The notes under the pieces: generated by a model
Seen by the model: the letters and a program-made list of their open reading frames with translations, nothing else
Databases searched by the model: none
Told to the model about the DNA's origin: nothing
Part shown: positions 50,595-58,824 of the stretch, piece after piece
Layout: each line of letters opens with the position of its first letter
Numbering within the stretch: position 1 is the stretch's first letter
Position numbers and translations under genes: made by a program
Assembly (NCBI GenBank): GCA_040755725.1
Contig: JBFMAI010000031.1
Span: forward strand, 70,176-134,175
Direction: 5' to 3'
DNA from: JBFMAI01 sp040755725
GTDB taxonomy: Bacteria; Planctomycetota; Phycisphaerae; UBA1845; Fen-1342
Length of the DNA stretch: 64,000 bases

Positions 50595-50975
50595 TCAGAT
50601 CAGTGATCCCAGCCAGCCGCCACGCAGTTGGCCGGCGCGCCGAAAGGCCCGGGCCGTAACCGCGATGCCGGTCAAACCGATCAGCAACACCGCCAGCCCG
50701 GGTAGCGCGGCGTGCACCACGATGACACCGCCGACCCCGGCCGTCAGCAGGCCGGCCAGACAAGCGCCTGCCAACCGATGCGCGCGCTGGACGCGTTCCT
50801 CGATCACTCGACGCGCGGCGTCGTCCGAGGGTGCGGCCGCCGAGTACGGCCCGCACTCCGGACAGCAAATTGGGTCGCCCAGCAACCCGCGCAGGTTGAA
50901 ATCGCATGTCGGGCAGAACAGGTCGCGGTCCAGTGAATCGTCGGCCCCGGTGTCGCGGCGTGCTCCAGCGTCCAT
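50595..50975 (-). CDS. Zinc-ribbon two-helix membrane protein of planctomycete type
   Basis: 126 residues from ATG 50975. Near the N-terminus lies FCPTCDFNLRGLLGDPICCPECGPYS: two CxxC knuckles forming a zinc ribbon, a hallmark of many small planctomycete membrane proteins. A helix-forming VIEERVQRAHRLAG is followed by two membrane segments (LAGLLTAGVGGVIVVHAAL and LAVLLIGLTGIAVTARAF). Function unknown. No clear Shine-Dalgarno sequence, so the transcript could be leaderless. Confidence 0.68.
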   Translation of the reverse strand: MDAGARRDTGADDSLDRDLFCPTCDFNLRGLLGDPICCPECGPYSAAAPSDDAARRVIEERVQRAHRLAGACLAGLLTAGVGGVIVVHAALPGLAVLLIGLTGIAVTARAFRRAGQLRGGWLGSLI

Positions 50976-51090
50976 GGCACAATTCTGACAAGCCAAGCCG
51001 TCAGTGCTCAACGCCGGGCGGGTCCGTACGCCGCGCCGCCACCGCGCGGCACAAAGAGGGGACTCCGGGCGCGATAAGCCCGCCCCGAAC

Positions 51091-51118
51091 TTGCGGCGGG
51101 GAGCGGAGTCTCGATAAT
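51091..51118 (+). promoter_or_regulatory. Candidate promoter of tRNA-Ser
   Basis: TTGCGG (51091-51096) and GATAAT (51113-51118), spacer 16, ending 41 bases before the tRNA. Confidence 0.5.
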
Positions 51119-51159
51119 GGCTCGGCCGGCCGGTTCGCCACGCCAAGCAACCGGCGGTG

Positions 51160-51246
51160 GGAGAGGTGCCGGAGTGGCCGATCGGGCACGCTTGGAAAGC
51201 GTGTGTACGGGTAACCGTACCGCGGGTTCGAATCCCGCCCTCTCCG
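51160..51246 (+). tRNA. tRNA-Ser (GGA anticodon)
   Basis: The cloverleaf is clear: acceptor GGAGAGG (51160-51166) with CCTCTCC (51239-51245), discriminator G 51246; D arm GCCGGAGTGGCCGATCGGGC region; anticodon stem CACGC/GCGTG around loop TTGGAAA with GGA at 51194-51196; a long variable arm (GTACGGGTAACCGTAC) typical of class II tRNA-Ser; T arm CGGGTTCGAATCCCG. It reads UCC and UCU codons. CCA is not encoded. Confidence 0.97.
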
Positions 51247-51253
51247 TTACCCC

Positions 51254-51310
51254 CGAAGCGTCCGTCCGAACTCCGCACGCCCGTGCGGGGCCGGGCACCC
51301 GCCAGTTGCG
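51254..51310 (+). repeat. RTPHA-type dispersed repeat directly after the tRNA
   Basis: CGTCCGAACTCCGCACGCCC and the following GTGCGGGGCCGGGCACCCGC piece align with 44704-44752. It begins within 10 bases of the tRNA 3' end. Confidence 0.65.
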
Positions 51311-51349
51311 TGGTGGGTTCGGTTGACAGCCCTCACTGAACGCGCTGAC

Positions 51350-51715
51350 CTACGACGACGGTGAGGGGGATTCACTCCGCCGAAACGCGAGGCCTGAGAC
51401 AGTCCGGGCGATCTCAAAGTCACCACGCAGTTGTTCCCCCGCCAATGCGAAAGCCGCCTCGTCCTCCTTCATCGTCCGCACGACCGCGCCGCCGCGGTCC
51501 AGGCGGCGGACGATACCGCGCCCCCCCGTGAGCTCCCCCTCGAACTCCAGGTAGACCCGTCGATGGTCCTGGAGGCGCTCCGCTGGCACGGCGCCCACGG
51601 TTTCCAGCGGGTTGGCGGCCAGCCGCCACGTCGCCAGCCGCTCAGCACCGGGCGCTTCGATGAGCAGGTCCCAGTGTCGATCGGTCCCGGTCGTGTGTTC
51701 CAACAGGGCAAACAT
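51350..51715 (-). CDS. LigD 3'-phosphoesterase-like domain protein
   Basis: 121 residues from ATG 51715; an earlier ATG at 51802 would overlap the divergent gene. The sequence FALLEHTTGTDRHWDLLIE, ERLATWRLAANP, DHRRVYLEFEGELTGGRG and VRRLDRGG matches the stand-alone 'DNA polymerase ligase N-terminal' proteins of planctomycetes, related to the phosphoesterase module of LigD. Whether it processes DNA ends is unknown; the usual N-terminal metal-binding stretch is shortened. The C-terminus is Ser/Pro-rich. Confidence 0.65.
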   Translation of the reverse strand: MFALLEHTTGTDRHWDLLIEAPGAERLATWRLAANPLETVGAVPAERLQDHRRVYLEFEGELTGGRGIVRRLDRGGAVVRTMKEDEAAFALAGEQLRGDFEIARTVSGLAFRRSESPSPSS

Positions 51716-51780
51716 GCCAGCGAGGCCGGGCTGTACGCCGCCGCCAGGCTCCGCTACGCTGCGGGCCGCGACGACGAACC

Positions 51781-52446
51781 ATGAACGCGGGCTCCGACGC
51801 ATTGTATCGACGGCCGCGGTGGCGGATGGTGCTGCTCTTGGCGGCCCCCGTGCTCGCTTTGACTGCCGTCTGGGTGGGGGTGACCCAACTGCTGCTCAAA
51901 CCGGCGGTGCCCGGCGCGGCCACGCCCCCCGACCAGGTGGTCCAGTTCATCATTCACCCCGCAGGGCTGCCGCGGCTGGACCGGCGCCGGGCCGAGGCGT
52001 TCCTGGAACAACAGGTTCGCCGGCTGGTGCGCGACGCGGCCTTTCGCGGTCGGTTTCTGGCCGAGTACCGTGTCGCCAGCCCCGAGGAGCAGCAGGCGTT
52101 CCGCGCGCATTTGTTCGACGCCTTCAAGCCGCTGGTCATGGACGACATCCGGGCGTACGGCGCGTTGGAGCCGGACCGCCGGACCGCCTTCCTCGACGAT
52201 CGCATTGTCGCCTACAACCGTTTGAACGCCTTCCTGGGCCACCTGCACATCAGCAAGACCGACCTGGGCCCGGGCGCCCCCAGCCCGCAGGAGGTGCTGG
52301 ACCTGCTCATGCAGAAGACCACCGAGCAGGAACGACAAATGGGTTTGGCCTATGCGCAGGCGCTGAAAGCGCGCGTCGAGGAAATCCTCACCGACCCGGC
52401 CCTGAAGGCCGACTTCGAGGCCCGCCTCGCCGCCCCGCCGCCGTGA
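51781..52446 (+). CDS. Membrane-anchored helical protein of unknown function
   Basis: 221 residues, ATG 51781. One N-terminal membrane helix (WRMVLLLAAPVLALTAVWVGV, about residues 14-34); the rest is helical and charged (RRAEAFLEQQVRRLVRDAAF, PEEQQAFRAHLFDAF, EQERQMGLAYAQALKARVEE), probably in the periplasm. No domain recognised. It is divergent from the LigD-PE-like gene (65 bases) and convergent with the next lipoprotein (31 bases). Confidence 0.7.
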   Translation: MNAGSDALYRRPRWRMVLLLAAPVLALTAVWVGVTQLLLKPAVPGAATPPDQVVQFIIHPAGLPRLDRRRAEAFLEQQVRRLVRDAAFRGRFLAEYRVASPEEQQAFRAHLFDAFKPLVMDDIRAYGALEPDRRTAFLDDRIVAYNRLNAFLGHLHISKTDLGPGAPSPQEVLDLLMQKTTEQERQMGLAYAQALKARVEEILTDPALKADFEARLAAPPP

Positions 52447-52477
52447 CTTCCTGCCACAGCCGGGTTCCGCGCCCCTT

Positions 52478-53035
52478 TCAACGGGCCGCCCGCAGCTCCA
52501 GCTCGCGCATCAAGTCGGCGGTGCGTCCGGCGTCCGCGCGCGGATATAGCCGGCCGCTGACGCGGGCGTCGCCCAGGGTGTCCGGGATGTCCCCCCGGCG
52601 GGAGGTTAAATGCAGGCGCGCCGCTCCCACTTCCACTTGCAGACCGCCGCCGCGGCGGCGCGGAAACACGAACCCCGTGCCGCGATAGACGGCGACCCCT
52701 TGTTCGTTGGCCACCGCATACGTTACGAGCGCCGTCGTCGTCGTTTCGTCGGCGGGCGTCTTGCCGGGCCAGGGCTTCCAGAAGACGTAAATGTGGAGGA
52801 GCTGAGTGGTGATTCCCGTGTCAGTCTTCCGTTCGCCGCGGCCGGCGATGTGCAGGTCGCCGCTCGGTCCCTCGCGGTAGGCGCACGTGTCGAGCGACCA
52901 GAGATACCGCTCCGGGAAATACGGGTCCTGGTAGGAGATCAGCTCCAGGCTGGAGTGCTGACACCCCATCGTGGCCCCGGCCAGGGCGGCCAGCACCAGA
53001 CTCACCCGGCCGGCTCGTCGCGGATTACTCTTCAT
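52478..53035 (-). CDS. Lipoprotein of unknown function
   Basis: 185 residues from ATG 53035, whose first bases overlap the amidohydrolase stop. N-terminal MKSNPRRAGR, hydrophobic core and lipobox TMGC (Cys about residue 24). The mature part appears beta-rich: YLWSLDTCAYREG, LLHIYVFWKPWPGKT, TALVTYAVANEQGVAVYRG, LQVEVGAARLHLTSRRG. No family recognised. Coupled downstream of the amidohydrolase; anchored in a membrane by its lipid. Confidence 0.75.
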   Translation of the reverse strand: MKSNPRRAGRVSLVLAALAGATMGCQHSSLELISYQDPYFPERYLWSLDTCAYREGPSGDLHIAGRGERKTDTGITTQLLHIYVFWKPWPGKTPADETTTTALVTYAVANEQGVAVYRGTGFVFPRRRGGGLQVEVGAARLHLTSRRGDIPDTLGDARVSGRLYPRADAGRTADLMRELELRAAR

Positions 53036-53894
53036 CGGCGAAGATGGGGCTGTGGACCTTGGCGGTCGGTGCGGGCACGTCGGCAATTCCCAGCAGGGCC
53101 AACGCGTCCCGCTCGACGATGCCGCGCAGCCGCTCGCGCGGAATGGGCGGCAGGCTGCCGCCCTGCGCAAACTGGTTGATCGAGTAGAGCGCTTCGATGC
53201 ACGCCGTCGGCGAGCAGAACGGGAACCCGCTGCCGAACAACAACTTGTCGAGCACCTCGTATTCGAAGGCCGCGTGCAGGGCCGTGCAGCTCAGCCACGG
53301 TTGCGGCAGCAGCCCCGCGATGTCCGCGTACACGTGCGCGTGCTTGCCCAGGAGCACCACCGCCTCGGCCACCCACGGATGCCCCAGTCGCCCCAGCACC
53401 AGCCGCAAGTCGGGAAACGCCTGGGCCACCTCGTCCCATAGCGCCGGCCGCCCGTAGTCCAGCTTCGCGCCCGCCGGACGCAGCTCCTGGTCAATCACGA
53501 CCGGCAAACCGCGCCGCAGGCATTCCTCGTAGAACGGCATGGCCCGCGAGTCCGCCGGGTGAAAGTCCTGTATCGGCGGTGAAATCACGACACCTTTCAA
53601 ACCCAGCTCGTCCTGGGCGATGCGTAACTCCCGCCGCCAATCGAGTTCCGTCGGGTCGATCCCCGCGAACCCGATGAACTTGCCCGGGTTCCGCCTCACG
53701 TAGTCCGCGACGAACCGGTTCGGGATCTCCGCCCTCAGGTGGCGGCTCTTCAGGGCCAGCACGATCGCCCGGTCCACCGGCTGGGTTGCGGCTGCGTGGC
53801 GCGCCTCGTCGGCCCGCGGCGGTGTGCCGGCGGGGACGGCTTGGCCAAGTTGGCTGGGCGAGCTCCAAATTCGTGTGTGGCAATCGACGATCAT
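53025..53894 (-). CDS. Amidohydrolase-2 (TIM-barrel metal-dependent hydrolase) family protein
   Basis: 289 residues from ATG 53894; the frame is open much further upstream, but family similarity begins with MIVDCHTRIW. Typical metal-site pieces: VDCH (DxH), FIGFAGIDPTEL, LKGVVISPPIQDFHP, LRLVLGRLGHPWVAEAV (His) and KLLFGSGFPFCSP (the usual GSDFP has become GSGFP, losing the Asp). The missing Asp may alter or abolish metal-dependent activity. The first motif DCHTR also lacks the second His of HxH. Substrate unknown; decarboxylases and lactonases share this fold. Confidence 0.82.
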   Translation of the reverse strand: MIVDCHTRIWSSPSQLGQAVPAGTPPRADEARHAAATQPVDRAIVLALKSRHLRAEIPNRFVADYVRRNPGKFIGFAGIDPTELDWRRELRIAQDELGLKGVVISPPIQDFHPADSRAMPFYEECLRRGLPVVIDQELRPAGAKLDYGRPALWDEVAQAFPDLRLVLGRLGHPWVAEAVVLLGKHAHVYADIAGLLPQPWLSCTALHAAFEYEVLDKLLFGSGFPFCSPTACIEALYSINQFAQGGSLPPIPRERLRGIVERDALALLGIADVPAPTAKVHSPIFADEE

Positions 53895-54123
53895 TCCGCA
53901 ACGCCGCCGCGGCGACTTCGCCGCCAGCCTGACGGGCGCCCCGCCACCGCGAACCACCACGCGGCGCCGGTCGCCGGGAGAGGATAAGCGCGATGCTAAG
54001 GTGGCTGACCACGGAGCGTCAAGCGACGGGCACCGCTCGACCCGCGCGTCGCCGGGAGCTATGCTCAGTCTGGCGTGAGGAGACCGAATGTCGGAAGCGT
54101 GCGCGCTCTGGGAGGCTGAAGCC

Positions 54124-55149
54124 GTGTCATTCCACAAGGCTCTTCGGCTTGCGCTCGTCGTGGGGCTCGCGACCCTGCCCGGTTGCGACGCGTCGCGCCC
54201 CGCGTCTGTGCGAGTCTCGCAGGACTCGAGAGTTCGCGGCGTCACACCGCTCGCGCCCGTCCAATCGCGGACACCGCCGCAGTCTCCCATGCTGGCCGCC
54301 CAAGCGGCCCCCGGCGGCCAAGCGGCCGCCACGCAGTCGGCGCCGACCTTCCCGGCATCGCTCTCCCTGTGGTTCAGCTTGAACTGGGACAGCGCCAAGC
54401 AATACGAACGGTTCGTCGAAGTGCTCCAGTACGCGGCCAAGAGCGGCGTGCGGTACATGACGGTCTCTATCTCGGGCAACGACGCGCGGGTCCGCGAGTT
54501 CGTGGCGCGGCTGCTGCGTGACCTCCCCGGAGTGCACCTGACCATCTCCTTGTCCACGGCGGAGCTGATGCCGCAGGTGGACGGGCCCGCGGAGACGTGG
54601 GAGCAGATGGGCCGACTGGCGCGCTGGTGCGCCGAACAGACCGGGACCGGGCGCTGCGTGATCGACCTGGAGTGGAGCCTGCTGCCCTGGTACGACGGCC
54701 AGGCGGGGGCTACCCTCGATCTGCGGGCCTTTCGCCGCAACGCACGGGCCTTGGCCGCCGCCGCCGGCCCCACGGAGATCCTGGTCTACCCCGCCAATTA
54801 CCGCGCGGTGGAGTGGAAGCGGCTGGTCACGCTGGCGCTGCTGTCGGCGGAGATCCCCCGCTTCCGCCAGATCGGCACCACTTGGCACTCGCCACACACC
54901 TGGCGCGCCGCGCCCGCGGCGGACATCCGCGCCCTCGACGAGGCGTTGTCGTACCGCCCCCCCGCGGAGCAGATCATTCTGGGCTCGACGTGGTGGAACC
55001 CGGGCGCTTTACCCACGGTGCTGGCGGACATTCCCCGGAATCGAGAGGTGTGGCTCTGGTTCCAGATGCCCACGGGCACGTTGCCCACCCCCGAGCTGGT
55101 CACTCAGACGCTGCGGGCCGCGCGCGCCGCGACGCCGCCACCACGCTAA
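54124..55149 (+). CDS. Lipoprotein with a predicted TIM-barrel-like domain
   Basis: 341 residues from GTG 54124, with GGGAGG 8 bases upstream. Lipobox LATLPGC (Cys about residue 21), a Pro/Gln/Ala linker to about residue 75, then a domain with alternating strands and helices: LSLWFSLNWDSAKQYERFVEVL, YMTVSISGNDARVREFV, HLTISLSTAEL, CVIDLEWSLLPWYDG, ILVYPANYRAVEWKRL, EVWLWFQMPTG. An acidic IDLEW in mid-barrel is reminiscent of glycoside hydrolase-like folds, but I do not recognise the family. It is probably attached to the outer or inner membrane. Confidence 0.7.
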   Translation: MSFHKALRLALVVGLATLPGCDASRPASVRVSQDSRVRGVTPLAPVQSRTPPQSPMLAAQAAPGGQAAATQSAPTFPASLSLWFSLNWDSAKQYERFVEVLQYAAKSGVRYMTVSISGNDARVREFVARLLRDLPGVHLTISLSTAELMPQVDGPAETWEQMGRLARWCAEQTGTGRCVIDLEWSLLPWYDGQAGATLDLRAFRRNARALAAAAGPTEILVYPANYRAVEWKRLVTLALLSAEIPRFRQIGTTWHSPHTWRAAPAADIRALDEALSYRPPAEQIILGSTWWNPGALPTVLADIPRNREVWLWFQMPTGTLPTPELVTQTLRAARAATPPPR

Positions 55150-55214
55150 ACAGGCACCTGCAATCGTGCGATACAGGAGAGCGATCCCGGCGCGCCGGGA
55201 CGGCCGAGCCGCGG

Positions 55215-57050
55215 TCACTCGCCGACCGGGATCGCCTCGCCGAACTCGATCCGTCCGGCGCCGGCATCGAGGGCCACGATGCTCTTTCCCGGCGGCACCG
55301 CGAAGATCAGGCCCAGCAGCGCATCATCCTGCTCCTGGAGCAGACGCCGCACCTGACCTTCCCGGAAATCGAGCATCTGCCGGAAGCTCGGATCATCCGG
55401 GAGATAGACCAGCTCCAGGTAGTCCTCGCCGCCGCGTTTGACCACCGCGTAGTACCCCACCAGTTCGTACCGCTCGCCCGCGTTGTCGTAGACGTAGTAC
55501 TGACTCGTGATTGCGCCGGCAAAGTTCAGGGCCTGACCGGCGATCGACGCCGCCCGCCGCGCGCGCGTCTGCAACTGGAAGACGCGCTTGCCCTCCGGGG
55601 GCTTGAGCCGCGCGACGTTGCTCTCGGCCTCGGCCTCCGGCACCGTCCACGCGCTGCGGTCGCCCGCGATCCGCCCGGAGGCCAACAGGCGACCGTCCAG
55701 CGTGATGCTGAGGTCGCTGCGTAGCCGCTCCAGCCGCAGGGCGAACGGCAGCCGGTCGATCCCCCCGCTGGCCGCCCGATTCACCGCGTCCACAAACCGG
55801 CCGGCACCGGTGGCCTGGTCCGGGGCCGGCTTGCCCGCCGCCGGCCCACCGGCCGTCAGCCTTTCTGTCGGCGGGGCCTTGGCCAACATCCCCATCGTCA
55901 CCGGCGTCCGCGCATGGCGCCGATACTCAACGAACCGCGGCTGAAAGCCCTCGGCGACCTCGAAATACGCGTCAATCCGCACCTGCTCCGCGGCGGGGAG
56001 ACTGAAGTTCGCGTCCGGGTCTACAATCCGCAGATTCGCCCCGACTCGCGCATCCGCCCCGCCGAGCACCTCCGGCACATAGTGGACCGGCTCGCGCACG
56101 CCGTCCGGCGACACGAGGTCACCGACGAGCCGAATCTGCGTCGGCCGGAAGCGATGATCGGCGGCGGACTTGTAGATGTCCGCGGCGTCGCGGAGCAGGG
56201 CGAGCCGGACGCCGATCAGCCGATGCCCGGGCTGCGGACGGTACTCCAGGCGCTGGTACGACGGGTTGTTGTTGGCGGGCGAGGGGAACTCCTTGCGGTA
56301 GCGGGTGAACTCCTCCGACAGCTTGGCCGTCTGCTCCCACCAGCTCTCCACCTTGACCCCGCGCTCGAAGCCGTCCTGCTTCTCGTCGCGCAGCGGCGCC
56401 GTGAGGGACTCCGGCTGCACCGTGTTCCCGGTCCATCGCACCCACTCCGCGTAATCCGGGTACACCGCGCCGAAGGCCACGTCCCCGCCCAGGCTGCCTC
56501 GACTGAGGCGGGCGAACAGCCCGGCGGCAAACTCGTCCGAACGCAGCCACAGCCGGCCGAGGCGGAACACCACGCGTTCGTCCTGCTTGCGTTGGTCCGG
56601 GGCCAGCGCGGCGTCCTGATACAGGCGGTTCTCGGGGTCGCGCACGATGTACTCGAAAGTCACCGCCCGACCGCCCCACGGCAGCATCAGAAAACTGAGC
56701 ACCATCACGCCGACGACGATCTGCCCCACGATGAACCCGCAGACCGCCCCGCCCACCCAGTCCAGGTACATCGGCACACGGACGTTGCCCCGCAGGAAAC
56801 GGTCCGCCAGCACCCGCAGGACGGTCAGCGTGACGGCAAACAGCAGGGCCAGGGCCAGCGGCTCGGTGTAATTCGAGTGCAGGTGGAACTGCCCGGTGAT
56901 CAGCGCGTTCAGCGGCTCGCAGTAGCCGAACGCCACGGCCAGCGCCACGACCGCGCAAAACGCGTTGAGCAGCCCGCTGAACAGCCCGTACAGGGAGTGT
57001 ACGAAGGTGATGCCCAGGACGAACAACAGCGCGGCGATGTTCACCACCAT
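55215..57050 (-). CDS. Large CvpA-like membrane protein
   Basis: 611 residues, ATG 57050 with GGGAGG 6 bases upstream. The first ~135 residues are CvpA-like (colicin V production family): four helices including FVHSLYGLFSGLLNAFCAVVAL-type sequence, LALALLFAVTLTVLRVLADRF and VGGAVCGFIVGQIVVGVMV. About 475 soluble residues follow, with no Cys or repeats; the VDAYFEVAEGFQPRFVEYRRH and QYYVYDNAGERYELVGYYAVV stretches look beta-rich. CvpA proteins are usually ~160 residues, so the large extension is unusual. It is the third gene of the pilT operon, 3 bases after the PilB-like gene. Confidence 0.82.
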   Translation of the reverse strand: MVVNIAALLFVLGITFVHSLYGLFSGLLNAFCAVVALAVAFGYCEPLNALITGQFHLHSNYTEPLALALLFAVTLTVLRVLADRFLRGNVRVPMYLDWVGGAVCGFIVGQIVVGVMVLSFLMLPWGGRAVTFEYIVRDPENRLYQDAALAPDQRKQDERVVFRLGRLWLRSDEFAAGLFARLSRGSLGGDVAFGAVYPDYAEWVRWTGNTVQPESLTAPLRDEKQDGFERGVKVESWWEQTAKLSEEFTRYRKEFPSPANNNPSYQRLEYRPQPGHRLIGVRLALLRDAADIYKSAADHRFRPTQIRLVGDLVSPDGVREPVHYVPEVLGGADARVGANLRIVDPDANFSLPAAEQVRIDAYFEVAEGFQPRFVEYRRHARTPVTMGMLAKAPPTERLTAGGPAAGKPAPDQATGAGRFVDAVNRAASGGIDRLPFALRLERLRSDLSITLDGRLLASGRIAGDRSAWTVPEAEAESNVARLKPPEGKRVFQLQTRARRAASIAGQALNFAGAITSQYYVYDNAGERYELVGYYAVVKRGGEDYLELVYLPDDPSFRQMLDFREGQVRRLLQEQDDALLGLIFAVPPGKSIVALDAGAGRIEFGEAIPVGE

Positions 57051-57053
57051 GAC

Positions 57054-58802
57054 CTACCTCCCTTCCGCCGCCGGACGCGGACCACTGGGGCGCGGCTGCG
57101 GCTTGGGTTGGGGCTTGGGCTGGGGCGCGGGGGCCGCCCCGGCCCCGGCGCCCTCACCGCGGATCGCGCGGGCCACTTCCTGAATGCTGGTCACGCCGTC
57201 GAGCACCTTCTGGAGGGCCTGTGCCTGGAGGCCGAGCCCGCCCTTTTTCGACACGTAGTTCTGAATCTCAGCGATGGACGTGCTGCGCCGGATCACGTCC
57301 CGCAGCCCGTCGTCCACGACCAGCCAGTCAAACACCGCCGTTCGCCCGACATACCCCGTTCCCTGGCAGCTCGGACAGATCACCGGCTGGCCCCGCTTAT
57401 CGAACTGGGCTTCCGGCGGACGGTACAGCACCTTGTCCTCCGGGAGATTCAGCTTGCGCATCAACTGGGCGTCCGGCTTGTAGGCCTGCTTGCAGGTGGT
57501 ACACAGCACGCGCATCAGCCGCTGGTTGCTGACCGCCAGCAGGCTCCTGGCCACCAGGGCCCGGTCGCCGACCGCCGCGATCCACTTCCGCAAAGCCTCC
57601 AGCACGTCGTTGGCCACGACGGCCACATAGACCTTCTGCTTCTCGGCGGCGGCCTTGGCGGCGATGGCGGCGGCCTCCCGCTCGCGCAGCTCCGGCACCA
57701 CGATGATGTCCGGGTCGGAGCGGACGATCTTGAGCAGGCGCTCGGCAAAGGTCTTGCCTTCCGCCGGGTTGAACACGTGCTGCGTCACGTTGTCGATGTC
57801 CAGCTCCTTCTCGTACTCGATGAGCTGGATGTTTTGTAGGAAGCGGTCGTGGTTGCGCGTGAAACTGTAGACCGTCGTGGTCAGGCCGTGGCGCGGGGGG
57901 GCCGACAGCAGGATCAGGCCCTTGGGGATTTCCTTCGTGGCCTGCACCGACTCCAACTGCTTCGGATTGAACCCCAGGTCGGGGGCCTTGTACTCGGCTT
58001 CCTTGTAAATCACCCGCAACGTCAGCTTTTCGCCCGCCGTCGAACCGTCCGTCCGCACAATGACCTTGTGCTTGTTCTGGCCGATGGCGGCCATGATCTC
58101 GCCCTTCTGCGGCTTGCGGCGCTCCTCCAGGTTCAGCCCGGCGAGCTGCTTGACGTAGAGCACGAGGGCCTCCCCCTCCGGCCGCTCGATGGTCTCCCCC
58201 TCCGCGGGCACCCCATCCACCGTGTAGGTGATCTTGGTGGTCTGCGGGCCGGCCGGGGCCACTTCGATGACCGCCGCCCGCCGCCACAGCGCGTTGAACA
58301 TCAGGTCCTGCGTCAGCCGGTACTGCTCGCGCTCGATCTCATCCGTCGGGACGGGGATCACCCGGCGGTTGTGGGCGGTCAGGCGGACCCGCTCGGTGAC
58401 CTCCTTGACCTTCTTGCGACCGCTGAAGCCCTGCTCGCGGAGGCGCCGGAAGTGGCCGATGGTGAGGACGCGGTCATCCTCTTTCACCAGCCCGTTGCGG
58501 TGGACCACATAGACCACCAGCACCGTGAGCAGGATGAGCACCATTACGAGGTACCCGATCCAGAACACCGGGACCAACAGGGCCAGGAGGGTGGCCGCCA
58601 GGCCGCTGCCCAGCACGATCAGGTTCCACAGCACGCGGAAGGTGTTGACCGCCACCGTGTCCTTGTCCACCCACTGGGCCAGCAGCGCCCAGAGCGCGAA
58701 CGCCAGCGCCACGCCCGCCAGCTTCACGGGGTGGACGTACACGGTGGTCTCCGGGACCTGGGCCAGCAGTAGCAGCCAGCAGTTCACAGCGGAATCTCCC
58801 AT
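57054..58802 (-). CDS. PilB/GspE-like secretion ATPase homologue with membrane anchor and degenerate Walker A
   Basis: 582 residues from ATG 58802, 22 bases after pilT. Three N-terminal helices (about residues 28-44, 58-78, 80-100) are not found in ordinary PilB/GspE. The ATPase core is recognisable: GLILLSAPPRHGLTTTVYSF (296-313), DPDIIVVPELRERE, CTTC (434-437) and CPSC (476-479) for the zinc site, and a C-terminal GRTAVFDWLVVDDGLRDVIR. But the Walker A lysine is missing (G306-L307-T308 instead of G-K-T/S) and the usual GEIRD is PELRE. It may bind no ATP, or act as a scaffold for PilT. The tail is a Pro/Gln/Lys repeat. Confidence 0.88.
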   Translation of the reverse strand: MGDSAVNCWLLLLAQVPETTVYVHPVKLAGVALAFALWALLAQWVDKDTVAVNTFRVLWNLIVLGSGLAATLLALLVPVFWIGYLVMVLILLTVLVVYVVHRNGLVKEDDRVLTIGHFRRLREQGFSGRKKVKEVTERVRLTAHNRRVIPVPTDEIEREQYRLTQDLMFNALWRRAAVIEVAPAGPQTTKITYTVDGVPAEGETIERPEGEALVLYVKQLAGLNLEERRKPQKGEIMAAIGQNKHKVIVRTDGSTAGEKLTLRVIYKEAEYKAPDLGFNPKQLESVQATKEIPKGLILLSAPPRHGLTTTVYSFTRNHDRFLQNIQLIEYEKELDIDNVTQHVFNPAEGKTFAERLLKIVRSDPDIIVVPELREREAAAIAAKAAAEKQKVYVAVVANDVLEALRKWIAAVGDRALVARSLLAVSNQRLMRVLCTTCKQAYKPDAQLMRKLNLPEDKVLYRPPEAQFDKRGQPVICPSCQGTGYVGRTAVFDWLVVDDGLRDVIRRSTSIAEIQNYVSKKGGLGLQAQALQKVLDGVTSIQEVARAIRGEGAGAGAAPAPQPKPQPKPQPRPSGPRPAAEGR

Positions 58803-58824
58803 GTGGCGACGGTCGCCGCCGGTC

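Noticed and set aside
55914..57839. 641-codon open frame on the plus strand
   Set aside because: Antisense to the CvpA-like and PilB-like genes; composition of a shadow frame.
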